From assembly GCA_965220505.1 (NCBI GenBank), contig CBDCQE010000001.1, forward strand, positions 62,001-126,000: 64,000 nt of DNA. Reading direction: 5' to 3'. This DNA is from Bin87 sp965220505 (lineage in GTDB: Bacteria; Chloroflexota; Dehalococcoidia; Lucifugimonadales; UBA3495). The notes under the pieces are model-generated. The model searched no databases. It was given only the letters and a program-made list of their open reading frames with translations, and was not told the origin of the DNA. A program made the position numbers and the translations under genes. This document shows, one piece after another, positions 25,805-34,082 of this stretch (within the stretch, counting starts at the first letter, position 1; each line of letters opens with the position of its first letter).

Positions 25805-26494
25805 TCAGCTTCCCCGCAGGCGGCGGTTTTCTTCCCGCAGGCGGGCGTTTTCCTGCTCTGGGTGCTCGTATTCCCGTCCGGTCTCCCGGTCGTGGATGGT
25901 GAACAGCTCGTTCCCCTGGTAGCGGAAATTCAGGTTGAGCAGGGGGCTGGTGGAGCCTACGACGTCGCCATCGTAGCGCAGCAGGGGCAGGCGTTGATAC
26001 TGCCCGCTTACGAGCTGTTCGCCGATAACCGCCTGCCCGAACATCTCGCCGCCGGTGGGGTCGAAACGCCAGTACTCCGGGACACCCAGCATCTCGTAGA
26101 TATCACGCTTGCGACCCGAATCAATGCGATGAGTGCTGGACGAGGCGATTTCAACCACCACGTCCGGGGGCCTGCTGTTCTGTATCGGGTCGTAACCGAC
26201 GCGGCGCCAAATGGCGTCGGTGTCCACGTTCAGGGCGATTAGGATGTCAGGGCGCACGTTGGGAAACCGGTGGGTAACCGGGTCCCGCTCGCCGTAGTAA
26301 ATCGGGATTTCGCTGCCGATCAGGATGTCCGGATGGTGGGGATAGTGGTAGCCGGGGATAAGGGCAGAGCACAGTTTGACGATCAGGTCAAGTTCAACCG
26401 GGCGTTGCTGCATATCCTTTTCTTCTTTTTCCAGATGAGGGTATGGCTCCCACTGTTCCGTGGTTGGCGCGGTTTTGGCCTGTGGGGTGGTCAT
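25805..26494 (-). CDS. Uma2 family putative endonuclease
   Basis: 229 residues from ATG at 26494; the frame stays open farther upstream only as an antisense shadow of the SDR gene. Core motifs: NVRPDILIALNVDTDA, DVVVEIASSST, RKRDIYEMLGVPEYWRFDPTG. A C-terminal charged coiled coil (QENARLREENRRLRGS) is like that of the Uma2 at 2855. Its last bases form part of a GC-rich inverted repeat shared with the converging lactonase gene end. Confidence 0.82.
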   Translation of the reverse strand: MTTPQAKTAPTTEQWEPYPHLEKEEKDMQQRPVELDLIVKLCSALIPGYHYPHHPDILIGSEIPIYYGERDPVTHRFPNVRPDILIALNVDTDAIWRRVGYDPIQNSRPPDVVVEIASSSTHRIDSGRKRDIYEMLGVPEYWRFDPTGGEMFGQAVIGEQLVSGQYQRLPLLRYDGDVVGSTSPLLNLNFRYQGNELFTIHDRETGREYEHPEQENARLREENRRLRGS

Positions 26495-26629
26495 GCGGCG
26501 CTCCGGTCGGCGTCCTGCGCCGTGCCTGGGGTGTTGTTGATTGTACTCGATTGCAGGGGGCCACTGCCGGGATGTTTTCCATTGGGTTACTATGTGAGTG
26601 GAGCCAACACCACATAGGGAGGTTGCATT

Positions 26630-27412
26630 ATGCGACTGGAAGGAAGAGTTGCCCTGATCAGCGGCGGCGCTCGAGGGCAGGGCGCCGCTGAGGCCAGGCT
26701 GTTTGCGCAGGAAGGCGCCGCCGTGGTCATCGGCGACATTCTCGACGATGATGGGATGAAACTGGAGGCGGAGATCCGCGAGCTGGGAGGCCAGGCTACC
26801 TACGTGCACCTGGACGTGACGGACGCGGACCAGTGGGCCGACGCGGTAACTGAAGCAGTGAACCGCTACGGCAAGCTGGACATCCTGGTCAACAACGCCG
26901 GGGTGGGCGGCACCAGCATCGGCGGCGTCAACGCGCCCCGAATCCACGAAGCGCCGACGGAGGTTTGGGACCAGATCATGGACGTAAACGGCAAGGGCGT
27001 CTTCCTGGGCACCCGGGCCGCGATACCGGCGATGCGCACGGCTGGAGGCGGGTCCATAATCAACATCTCGTCCATCGCGGGCATTATCGCGACCAGGCCA
27101 GGCTCCGGAGCGGGGTCGGCGTACGCCAGTTCCAAGGGCGCCGTGCGCCTGCTGACCAAGTCCACGGCCGTCCAGTATGCTGGCGAAAACATCCGGTGCA
27201 ACTCGGTCCACCCGGGTTTTATCGACACGGCAATGACCGCGCGGACGATGTCCGACCCGGAGCAGCGCCAGCTACGTGTCGATGCCACTCCCATCGGCCG
27301 CATCGGGACCGTGGACGACATTGCTTTCGGAGTGCTGTTCCTGGCCTCGGAGGAATCATCCTTCATGACCGGCAGCGAGTTGGTGATCGACGGAGGCTAT
27401 ACGGCCCAATAG
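26630..27412 (+). CDS. SDR-family NAD(P)-dependent oxidoreductase
   Basis: 260 residues; ATG preceded by GGGAGGTTGC. Rossmann motif ISGGARGQGAAEAR (GxxxGxG type) at the N-terminus, LVNNAGVGG in the middle, and catalytic Ser (INISSIAG) and Tyr-Lys (YASSKGAV). The C-terminal ELVIDGGYTAQ is typical of classical SDRs. Likely a soluble alcohol/hydroxysteroid-type dehydrogenase with unknown substrate. Transcribed alone toward sodC. Confidence 0.93.
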   Translation: MRLEGRVALISGGARGQGAAEARLFAQEGAAVVIGDILDDDGMKLEAEIRELGGQATYVHLDVTDADQWADAVTEAVNRYGKLDILVNNAGVGGTSIGGVNAPRIHEAPTEVWDQIMDVNGKGVFLGTRAAIPAMRTAGGGSIINISSIAGIIATRPGSGAGSAYASSKGAVRLLTKSTAVQYAGENIRCNSVHPGFIDTAMTARTMSDPEQRQLRVDATPIGRIGTVDDIAFGVLFLASEESSFMTGSELVIDGGYTAQ

Positions 27413-27595
27413 AGAGTCTCTACTTCGCGGGATGGGGCATACCGTCCTCCGGCGCCCCGGGTTGCGCAGCCCGGCCGTGCTGCCATCCGGCAGCAAAACG
27501 GGCACCAGTCGATTGGTTGCTTCAGGTTCGGGATCGCCGCTGGATATCCCCGGCGGGTCGACGCGCGGCGGCACAAGGTTGGCCCGCCACGGACC

Positions 27596-28180
27596 CTATC
27601 GGTTTCGCTCGATCACGCCGCAGGCGATCCGTGCCCCGGTATCGCCTTCAGCAACGCCGTAATGCTGGGGAAGTTCGTGGATCACGATGGCCGCGCCGTC
27701 GGCGTCAAATATTGAGTGGTCGTGGCCCGCTCGGAGGGTGAACCCGTCGGTTACGAAATCGGCCCGGGCGGAGCCATCGGCATGGGCGTAGATGTTGGGC
27801 AAGTCGCCGCCGTGCTCTCCGTGAACCGGGTCGCGTTTCCAGTTGGGGTGGACGAAGCCGGCCCGGGAAGGCATGGCCTCGAGGTGGTCTCCGGCCGCGG
27901 CAAAATCGGGAGAACAGCTACCTACAGCGTGGACGGCGACCGCGTGACCGCCGGGGGCAAATCCGCTCACGTCCAAGGCGACCACCACGACGTCTTGCTG
28001 TTGCTGGAACCTGACCGTCCCCATTGCCTCGCCGGACTGGGATGCCATGGACGCGGTAGCCGAAAGGTTGGCGTGAGTCGACGCAGCTCGATTGGTCAGC
28101 AGGAATATTAGCACCAGGATCGCGACAATCGCCGCGGCAATGAACGCCACGATTATCCCGGTGGTGACACTGCGACTCAT
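27596..28180 (-). CDS. Cu/Zn superoxide dismutase-like membrane-anchored protein
   Basis: 194 residues. An N-terminal membrane segment (about 8-29) anchors a SodC-fold domain outside the membrane. Conserved elements: VHAVGSCSPDF, AGDH, HGGDLPNI, FDADGAAIVIHE and GARIACGVI. Zn ligands His99, His111, His123 and Asp126 and Cu ligands His84 and His168 can be aligned, as can the disulfide pair Cys89/Cys187. The first Cu ligand of the usual H-x-H pair is Ala82, so dismutase activity is doubtful. It lies downstream of the zinc-binding lipoprotein gene, across a terminator. Confidence 0.82.
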   Translation of the reverse strand: MSRSVTTGIIVAFIAAAIVAILVLIFLLTNRAASTHANLSATASMASQSGEAMGTVRFQQQQDVVVVALDVSGFAPGGHAVAVHAVGSCSPDFAAAGDHLEAMPSRAGFVHPNWKRDPVHGEHGGDLPNIYAHADGSARADFVTDGFTLRAGHDHSIFDADGAAIVIHELPQHYGVAEGDTGARIACGVIERNR

Positions 28181-28269
28181 TGACGTCCTCCGTTGGCACG
28201 AATATATGCCGCGACAATATTAACCCTAATCGACAGCACCGGGCGCAGTTATTGTAGCGATTTGGGCGA

Positions 28270-28305
28270 AAATACAAAAATCTGGGGGCTCCGGAAAGCC
28301 CCCAG
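28270..28305 (-). terminator. Intrinsic terminator of the zinc-binding protein gene
   Basis: On the minus strand, CTGGGGGCT / AGCCCCCAG with a 6-base loop is followed by ATTTTTGTATTTT. It lies 29 bases after the stop of the gene at 28334. Confidence 0.88.
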
Positions 28306-28333
28306 GTTGTAAACCGGAGGTTCGTGGCGTGGG

Positions 28334-30658
28334 TCAGCGCAGCATTTGGGCCAACTGGTCCGCGTTGGCGCGCATCATGCCGATGTAGTCCGGATATTCG
28401 TCGTCGGGCAGCGAGCGGATGATCCCGACCTGGATGCCGGTGTCCCGGGCGACCTGTTTCAGGGCGTCGTCGGAGAATTGGGTCTCCGCAAAGACGGCGG
28501 GCAGGCCGCGGTGTTCCACCAGTTCCAGGACGTTGGCGATGTCATCGGGGGAAACGTCTCCGCCGTGGCCGCCGACGAAGGCCTGGACCTCCACGTCGTA
28601 GCGCGTGCCGAAGTAGCCGAAGGCGTCGTGGAAGGTCACCATCACTCGGCGTTCGGCGGGTATCGAAGCCACGGCGTCGGCGATGTAGGCGTCCAAAGCC
28701 TCCAGTTCTTCGATGTATGCCGCGGCGTTGTCCATGTAGGTTGCGGCGTTGTCCGGGTCGGCTTCGACCAACCCGTTGGTGATCTGGTTGACGTAATGGA
28801 CGACCATGCGGGGGTTCTGCCAGAAGTGGGGGTCGCCGGCGCCGTGATCATGGCCGTGGTCGTCGTCGTGATCATCGTGTCCCTCTTCGGGATGGTCCCC
28901 CTCGCCGAGGATACCGACAAAGGCGATCTTGGTGGGGGTGCCGGCGATTTCCCAGTGGCCGACTTCCTCGAGGTCGTGGGCGTCCAGGGCGAGGACTTCG
29001 CCGGCGGCGGAGTCGGTGATGAAGATGCGGCCTGGAGCGGTGGCCACGTGGGGTCGGGCCCAGAAGCCGGGATCGATCTCATCGCCGAGCGCGTCGGATG
29101 ATGATGCCAGCAGGTCGAGGTCATGGGCCTCGTAAAGGCGGACCTCGCCGTCGCTCATGACCACGATGAGCAACTCGCCGTCGTGGCTGAGGGCGACCTG
29201 GATGGGTCGCAGGTCTTCGCTGGCCGCGATCAACTGCTCCATTGAGCCCTCTTCGGGTTCGACGACGTACAGGCCAACCGCGGAACCCAGGGCGAAGAAG
29301 TGGTCGAGGCCGTCGTATCCCCAGACCGACGTGAGGCGGAAGTCGTCGGGTGAACCGGCGGGAGCGGAGATGAAAGCGTCCTCGTAATGGCCATCGTGGG
29401 CTTCCACCATGAGGACGCCGCCGGTGCAGCCGAAGACGGCCATGTGGCCGTTGCCGGCGTCGCCGTGGAGGTCGGGACAGCCTTCGGCGCGGTGCAGAGA
29501 GTTGCCTTGCAGGTCCCAGATTTCGGCGCCGATGGGGAGCCGATATTCTTCAGGGTTCTGGGCATAGTCCGGGTGCTGAAGTGACACGGCGAACAGGTCG
29601 TCTTCCAGAGGGATGACGGCGCCGTGTTGGGCGCCGGCGTTCATCGTGATCGGCACATAGGAAGAGCCCTCTTCCTCCAACTCGTGCTCGTTGATCAGGG
29701 CAAAGTCGCCGGAGCCGTCGTAGTACACGGTGGCCCACTCGCCGCCGACGTACATGTGGACGGGACGGTCGCCCGCGAGGTCGATACCCAGGAGGCTGAC
29801 GTCTCTTTCAATGAGGTCGAAGTGATCGCCGTGCTCTTCGAGATACATACCGCCGTCGATGATGTTGACGGCGTTGGCGTCGCTGGAGACGGCGATGGCG
29901 AAACGTCCGCTCTTGGTGGGATAGATGCGGCCGGCGCGGGAGCCGAGGTTGAACTCGTCCTGGTGGACGTGGCCGGTTTCCAGGTCGATGACGGAGAGGG
30001 CGCCGGTTTCGCCGTCGCCGATGAGGAGGCGGCCGGCGAGTTCAGCGTCGTGATCGTCGTCGTGGTCATCGTGCCCTTCGGGGAAGGGCAATTCAACGAG
30101 TTCCTGGGGTTCCAGGCCGTCGGATGCGACCACCCGAACGGCGTCGTTGGAAGCGGCGTTTTCGAACAGGTCCTCGACCTGCGAGGCAAGGCCGGCGCCG
30201 TTGCTGACGATGAGGTCGGCCTCGGCGATGCGCACGCTGTCAGCGGGAGTGCTCTGCCAGGTGTGGACGTCGGAACCTGAGGCGACCAAGCTATGCACCT
30301 GCACCAGATCGCCACCGACCTGACGCACCAGGTCGGCGAGGACGACGTTGCCGGCCACGGCCATCAGGGGCGCGGCGGGCTGGGGGTCATTGGCCGGAGA
30401 GGTGCCAGAGGCGGTAGAGGCCGCCGGGGCGGCCGGGGCACCGGGTGCGGCGGTTGGCTGGGAAGCTGAGGCGGCAGGTGCGGCGGCGGGGGCGGAACCT
30501 GCGGCGGTCGAAGCACCGGACGGAGGGAGGTCCGGTTCTTCGCCCCCGCAGGCCGTCAGCAGCAGCGCAAATGCCGCCAGCGCGATAAACAGCGCCAGGG
30601 CTGGCCGCAGCGGGAATATCTGGGCAGAGGCGAGAGGTGATCTGAAAGGTGGGTTCAT
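28334..30658 (-). CDS. Zinc-binding lipoprotein: ZnuA/AztC-type fold with inserted AztD-like beta-propeller
   Basis: 774 residues. Lipobox LLLTAC (Cys37), then a low-complexity Ala/Pro linker to about residue 97. Residues 98-190 are the N-terminal lobe of a cluster A-I (ZnuA/TroA) metal-binding protein, with His132 in SDVHTWQ. Residues 195-204 are the acidic His-rich loop. Residues about 208-580 form a propeller-like domain with Cys394 and Cys411. A second His-rich loop (594-606) follows, then the C-terminal lobe (607-774) with His611 (DPHFW), His677 (TFHDAFGYF) and AETQFS. The propeller resembles AztD, a zinc chaperone that in other bacteria is a separate gene beside AztC. No permease or ATPase genes are adjacent. 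Downstream of zur. Confidence 0.85.
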   Translation of the reverse strand: MNPPFRSPLASAQIFPLRPALALFIALAAFALLLTACGGEEPDLPPSGASTAAGSAPAAAPAASASQPTAAPGAPAAPAASTASGTSPANDPQPAAPLMAVAGNVVLADLVRQVGGDLVQVHSLVASGSDVHTWQSTPADSVRIAEADLIVSNGAGLASQVEDLFENAASNDAVRVVASDGLEPQELVELPFPEGHDDHDDDHDAELAGRLLIGDGETGALSVIDLETGHVHQDEFNLGSRAGRIYPTKSGRFAIAVSSDANAVNIIDGGMYLEEHGDHFDLIERDVSLLGIDLAGDRPVHMYVGGEWATVYYDGSGDFALINEHELEEEGSSYVPITMNAGAQHGAVIPLEDDLFAVSLQHPDYAQNPEEYRLPIGAEIWDLQGNSLHRAEGCPDLHGDAGNGHMAVFGCTGGVLMVEAHDGHYEDAFISAPAGSPDDFRLTSVWGYDGLDHFFALGSAVGLYVVEPEEGSMEQLIAASEDLRPIQVALSHDGELLIVVMSDGEVRLYEAHDLDLLASSSDALGDEIDPGFWARPHVATAPGRIFITDSAAGEVLALDAHDLEEVGHWEIAGTPTKIAFVGILGEGDHPEEGHDDHDDDHGHDHGAGDPHFWQNPRMVVHYVNQITNGLVEADPDNAATYMDNAAAYIEELEALDAYIADAVASIPAERRVMVTFHDAFGYFGTRYDVEVQAFVGGHGGDVSPDDIANVLELVEHRGLPAVFAETQFSDDALKQVARDTGIQVGIIRSLPDDEYPDYIGMMRANADQLAQMLR

Positions 30659-30679
30659 CGGTTTTCTCCGTAGCCTTCG

Positions 30680-30809
30680 GTATCAATTGTCTACTTAATC
30701 AATACGGAGTATCATTTGAACGCATCAATGACACCAAGTATCATTTGAACGTGTCAAAAGATATAGCGTATCAATTAACGGGTATAAAAGATGTGGAGTA
30801 TCAATCAGG
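30680..30809. repeat. Five-unit array of GTATCA-type repeats at 29-30 bp intervals (candidate Zur operator array)
   Basis: GTATCA begins at 30680, 30709, 30738, 30768 and 30798, steps of 29, 29, 30 and 30 bp. The second and third units share GTATCATTTGAACG exactly. The remainder of units is partly alike (CAAAAGATAT, TAAAAGATGT). Inside the third unit, TATCATTTGA is answered by TCAAAAGATA, a near-perfect dyad. The array fills the AT-rich 175-bp gap between zur and the zinc-binding lipoprotein gene. Confidence 0.8.
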
Positions 30810-30833
30810 TTGCCGCAGCAAAATGGGAACTGA

Positions 30834-31301
30834 TCAGTCTGCGGCGCATTCGCCGCAGCGGCCGTATACTTCCAGCCAGTGGCCGCTCATTTTGAACCCG
30901 GCGGCTGCGGCGGCTTCCCTGAGCAGATCCTCTACGTCACATCCTTCCAAATCTGCCGATACTCCGCAGACGGCGCACAAGAGGTGATGGTGGTGCCCCT
31001 GGTGACTGAGCTGGTAGCGCAGTTCGTGATCTTCCAGCAGAACCCGGCACACCTGATCGGTTTCCACCAACAGGCGCAGTCCACGGTACACGGTAGCCCG
31101 GCCTACACAGGGCAAGGCGGAGCAGAGCTCTTCGGCGGTGAAAGGCCGGCCCTGCGCTGCGACGGCGCTGATGACCAAACGCCGGGGCTCGGTATCCCGA
31201 TAACCCATGTCGCTCAATTGAGCGATGATGTCGTCCACCACCGCTGCGGAGCGGGGTCGCGGGTGCTCGTGTCCGGAATGTTTGGGTGTGGTTGCGACCA
31301 T
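30834..31301 (-). CDS. zur: Fur-family metalloregulator, probably Zur
   Basis: 155 residues. An N-terminal winged helix (GYRDTEPRRLVISAV, then GRATVYRGLRLLVE) is followed by the dimerisation domain with the ELRYQLSHQGHHHHLLCAVCG metal site (given in part) and a second CxxC near the C-terminus (CGEC). Two CxxC pairs suggest a structural Zn site. Zur rather than Fur is inferred from the zinc-binding lipoprotein gene downstream. The start codon overlaps a further GTATCATT copy, suggesting autoregulation. Confidence 0.88.
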   Translation of the reverse strand: MVATTPKHSGHEHPRPRSAAVVDDIIAQLSDMGYRDTEPRRLVISAVAAQGRPFTAEELCSALPCVGRATVYRGLRLLVETDQVCRVLLEDHELRYQLSHQGHHHHLLCAVCGVSADLEGCDVEDLLREAAAAAGFKMSGHWLEVYGRCGECAAD

Positions 31302-31312
31302 AATGATACTCC
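31302..31312 (-). promoter_or_regulatory. GGAGTATCATT copy at the zur start (possible autoregulatory site)
   Basis: Minus strand reads GGAGTATCATT directly into the zur ATG. It matches the repeat at 30706-30716 (GGAGTATCATT) base for base, in the opposite orientation. Confidence 0.5.
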
Positions 31313-31322
31313 GTCTCGAAGG

Positions 31323-31845
31323 TTAGCATCGCACATTGGGCGTGTCAATCATCGGACAGGGCTGGTCTGACGTTAGAACGGGATTGTGGCGCCAGCGGCG
31401 GACAGGCGATGACCGCTGCTGGCGCGGTACTTCAGAATAATGTGGCTATCGACTTCCTCCGAAGGTTCAGGGTGTGCAGGCGATGTGGTTAGTAATGTTG
31501 ACCAGGTTCCGAGCGGTTATCAGCCCTACGGCCGGAGGATTTGCGCTGGGGTTTTTTGCTCTCATTGTCCATGTACTGGGGCACGGGCCCAAGGCATGGC
31601 GGGCTGTGGCGGGCCCGGTGGCCGAGGAGATTACACCGGTTAGAGTGGCCGGGGGGTGAATTTGCATGGATGGACAGGATGGAGAGGATTATTGACGGGG
31701 ATCGCCGCCCCCGCGTCGGAGTGCGGCGTGGCGTTGCTGCGCTCGCAAAAACAAAGCGGGCAGGCGTTTGGGGCTGGAGGGGCAACCTTGACGCTCACGT
31801 GCTGCCGGGCGTATATTCTCGCCATCATCTCTGCGGGAGCCTGTT
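31323..31845. other. Intergenic region without a supportable gene
   Basis: 523 bp between zur and fmdB. It holds an imperfect hairpin at about 31392-31425 (GCGCCAGCGGCG / CGCTGCTGGCGC, one mismatch) and a short run of ATGGA(C/G)AGGAT-type direct repeats near 31664-31690. Open frames here show no family resemblance and no consistent RBS. It may contain the zur promoter and remnants of a dispersed repeat. Confidence 0.5.
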
Positions 31846-32091
31846 ATGCCTATTTACGAGTACGCCTGCACGACCTGCGGCCACAAGTTCGAAAAGTTGC
31901 AGCCCATGTCCGCCACGGGCGCGGATTGCCCCCATTGCGAGCAGCCGGCCAAGCGCGCCATCTCCGTTTTCGCGGCGGTCAGCAAAGGCGACAGCTTTGC
32001 CAGCGACATGTCCGACCTCGGCGGTTCGCCGATGCCTGCGCCCATAGGCGGCGGGCACTCACACGGAGGTTTCTGCGGCTGCGGTCACTGA
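31846..32091 (+). CDS. FmdB-family zinc-ribbon protein
   Basis: 81 residues, MPIYEYACTTCGHKFEKLQ, with the CxxC...CxxC pattern of a zinc ribbon (CTTC, CPHC) in the first 45 residues. The tail is Gly/His/Cys-rich (GGGHSHGGFCGCGH), another possible metal site. FmdB proteins are often called regulatory but their roles are mostly unknown. Preceded by CGGGAGCC and followed by a clear terminator. Confidence 0.88.
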   Translation: MPIYEYACTTCGHKFEKLQPMSATGADCPHCEQPAKRAISVFAAVSKGDSFASDMSDLGGSPMPAPIGGGHSHGGFCGCGH

Positions 32092-32118
32092 CAAATTGCA
32101 ACGCTAGGCGAAAAATTT

Positions 32119-32143
32119 GAGGGCGGGTGCAAAACCCGCCCTC
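32119..32143. terminator. Bidirectional terminator between fmdB-like and TPR genes
   Basis: GAGGGCGGGT / ACCCGCCCTC with a 5-base loop, flanked by AAAAATTT on the left and GTTCGTTTG on the right. It separates two convergent genes. Confidence 0.82.
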
Positions 32144-32174
32144 GTTCGTTTGCGCTGAGCGTGGGGATCCGGGT

Positions 32175-33614
32175 TTAGTCAGCCGCCAACGCCAGCCGCT
32201 GCATCTCCGCGGCGGCTTCGTCCGCCGTATCGGCCCAGGCCGCGCGCGCCTGTGCCATCAGTTGACGCGATGCGTCGGGGTTGCCCTGAACTGCTTCGGC
32301 TTCGAGCCGGCCCATCCAGTAGGTGTCCCGCACCGAGGAGCGCCGGGACAGCCGTTCGTCGAGCATGGCCTTGGCATCGTCGTAGCGGCCGGCGCGGATA
32401 TAAGTCTCGAGCAGGGTGTCCTCGAACACCTCGCGCTGGGCGTGGCTACCGCCGATGCGGGCGAACATGGGATAGGTGGGACCCATAAGATCGGCGGCCT
32501 CATCGTAGTCTCCGGCCGCAAAGGCTGCCGCGCCCAAAGCGATGGGCAGCACCATCTCGCGGGACAAGTCGTCGCCTTTCTCGCCCTGGGCCTTTACCCG
32601 GTCGACGAACTTTTGGGTAGACTCCGCGTCCCCGGCGCCGGCGAAGGCCAGCGCGGCGTGACAATCGCGGAAAGCCGGTCCCGGAGTTTCGGCAGCCGGC
32701 AGAGCCATGTCGCGCACTTCGTTCCAGGGCTTACCCGGCTCTTCGCCGGAATAGATCTGCAAGCGCCACATCAACGAGGCCGCGTCCTGCAAGTTCGCCA
32801 GGTTCCGCGCCTGGACGCCGGGGCGGATGTGGGTTTCGTAGAGGTCAAGGGCCTGTTGGTATTTGCCCTGCGCGAGTTCGAACAGGGCCAAGTGCCACGA
32901 CAGGTGCGTGTTGTACGAGGCACGCCGGTCCCAACCGTCCAGCCAGTCGCCCAGCCACCGGCCGCCGTTGGCGGCGTCACCCTGCTCGAAGTAGGAGTGG
33001 GTGACCGAGTGGCTGGCGACCGCGTTCTGCGGGTTGCCCTCCAGCGAGCGGGTGGCCAGGTCCATGGCCTTCTCCGGCTGGTTGGTCTCGTGGTGCGCAA
33101 AGGCGTACTGGCCGAGGAAGGCCCAGTCGTCGCCGTTGGCCGGCGCGACCTTGTTCATCATCGCCATCAGATGGTTGGGGAAGTCAGGGACGCCGGCGCC
33201 GAAGCAGCCGAGCATGTACAGGCGCTGGGCGACGCGCATGGCCAGCGTGTCGGTGGGGAATTCATCCAAGTGCTCGTGGACCAAGCCGATGGCCTCGGTG
33301 CCCTTGCCGTGGGTGAAGGAGTGCACGATCCGGGCGATCTGCTGCTCTTCCCGTGAGCATCCGGCGGACAGTTCGACCGCCTTTTCCGCGGCGGCGCGGG
33401 CGGCCGGAACGTTGGTCTGCAGGTGCAGGACGTACGCCTGGACGACGTGGGCCATAGCGAAGCCCTCGTCTGCCTCGATTGCCGCCTCGAGCTTGGCGTC
33501 GGGGCCGTAGTTCTGGGACAGGACAAGGTCGAGACCTTCCTGGTAGAGGTCAACCGCGGTCGGGGAGTTGGTGGTAATGGTCAACCCGTTGCGGCTCTTC
33601 AGCATCGCGCACAT
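32175..33614 (-). CDS. TTC38-like tetratricopeptide protein
   Basis: 479 residues; ATG with AGGAGGA six bases upstream. Helical repeats cover the whole length. The pattern SPTAVDLYQEGLDLVLSQNY, DDWAFLGQYAFAHHETNQPE, ASHSVTHSYFEQGD and NTHLSWHLALFELAQGKYQQ resembles the TTC38 family, found in eukaryotes and some bacteria. No signal peptide or catalytic motif. Function unknown; likely a protein-interaction scaffold. Confidence 0.85.
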   Translation of the reverse strand: MCAMLKSRNGLTITTNSPTAVDLYQEGLDLVLSQNYGPDAKLEAAIEADEGFAMAHVVQAYVLHLQTNVPAARAAAEKAVELSAGCSREEQQIARIVHSFTHGKGTEAIGLVHEHLDEFPTDTLAMRVAQRLYMLGCFGAGVPDFPNHLMAMMNKVAPANGDDWAFLGQYAFAHHETNQPEKAMDLATRSLEGNPQNAVASHSVTHSYFEQGDAANGGRWLGDWLDGWDRRASYNTHLSWHLALFELAQGKYQQALDLYETHIRPGVQARNLANLQDAASLMWRLQIYSGEEPGKPWNEVRDMALPAAETPGPAFRDCHAALAFAGAGDAESTQKFVDRVKAQGEKGDDLSREMVLPIALGAAAFAAGDYDEAADLMGPTYPMFARIGGSHAQREVFEDTLLETYIRAGRYDDAKAMLDERLSRRSSVRDTYWMGRLEAEAVQGNPDASRQLMAQARAAWADTADEAAAEMQRLALAAD

Positions 33615-33706
33615 CGTTCGTCCTCCTGATAACGATTATCGAGCGTTATTGGCGCCAAGATTACCACAGTTCTCCCGGCGGAGGGCCGGTTTAATCCGGC
33701 TTCGCC

Positions 33707-34081
33707 TCACGTCAGTTCGGTGATGATCACTGCGCCGCCTGGAGCAGCGTCGAAGTTGAGGTTGCTGCCGGCGAGCAACTGCATGCCGAGCAACGCTTCT
33801 GATCCATTGTCGATTATATTCACGTCCCTGATTTACCCATGCCACTGAGCCCGTCCGATGTACCTGGGCATGACGCGCAAAGTACCGTCAGCCAAGATAT
33901 ACGGCACGCCATCTTCATCCCGAAGCAGATTCAGTCGTTCGATGACGTCCTGCGGCAAAGTCAGTTCGCCAGAAAAACCGGTGTCGATTGTGAAGTCTAT
34001 AGTTTCGGATAGGGCGCCATTGCCGTGCACCATTAGAGCAACGATGGGTTCCAAATAGCCGTTTACGGCGCCATGTTGCAT
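33707..34081 (-). pseudogene. Clan AA (retropepsin-like) aspartic protease, broken by an in-frame stop
   Basis: The first 82 residues contain the active-site motif DFTIDTGFSGELTLP and then ILADGTLRVMPRYIG. A TAA at 33833-33835 interrupts the frame. Directly after it, the same frame goes on for 41 codons with the expected second half, EALLGMQLLAGSNLNFD and PGGAVIITEL, ending in TGA at 33707. A full protein would have about 124 residues, normal for the family. One nonsense change explains the data. The small partner gene at 34083 is one base upstream. Confidence 0.82.
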
Positions 34082-34082
34082 G

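Noticed and set aside
26495..27211. N-terminal extension of the minus-strand Uma2 gene
   Set aside because: It is antisense to the SDR gene. Uma2 homology begins only after the ATG at 26494.
27440..27595. Two adjacent hairpins (CCGGG-N8-CCCGG and TGCTGCC-ATCC-GGCAGCA) considered as an RNA gene or riboswitch
   Set aside because: They lie between convergent genes and do not match SRP RNA, tRNA or any riboswitch core known to me. Likely terminator structures only.
30649..30987. Plus-strand frame across the repeat array
   Set aside because: It translates the GTATCA array and the antisense of zur. No RBS and no homology.
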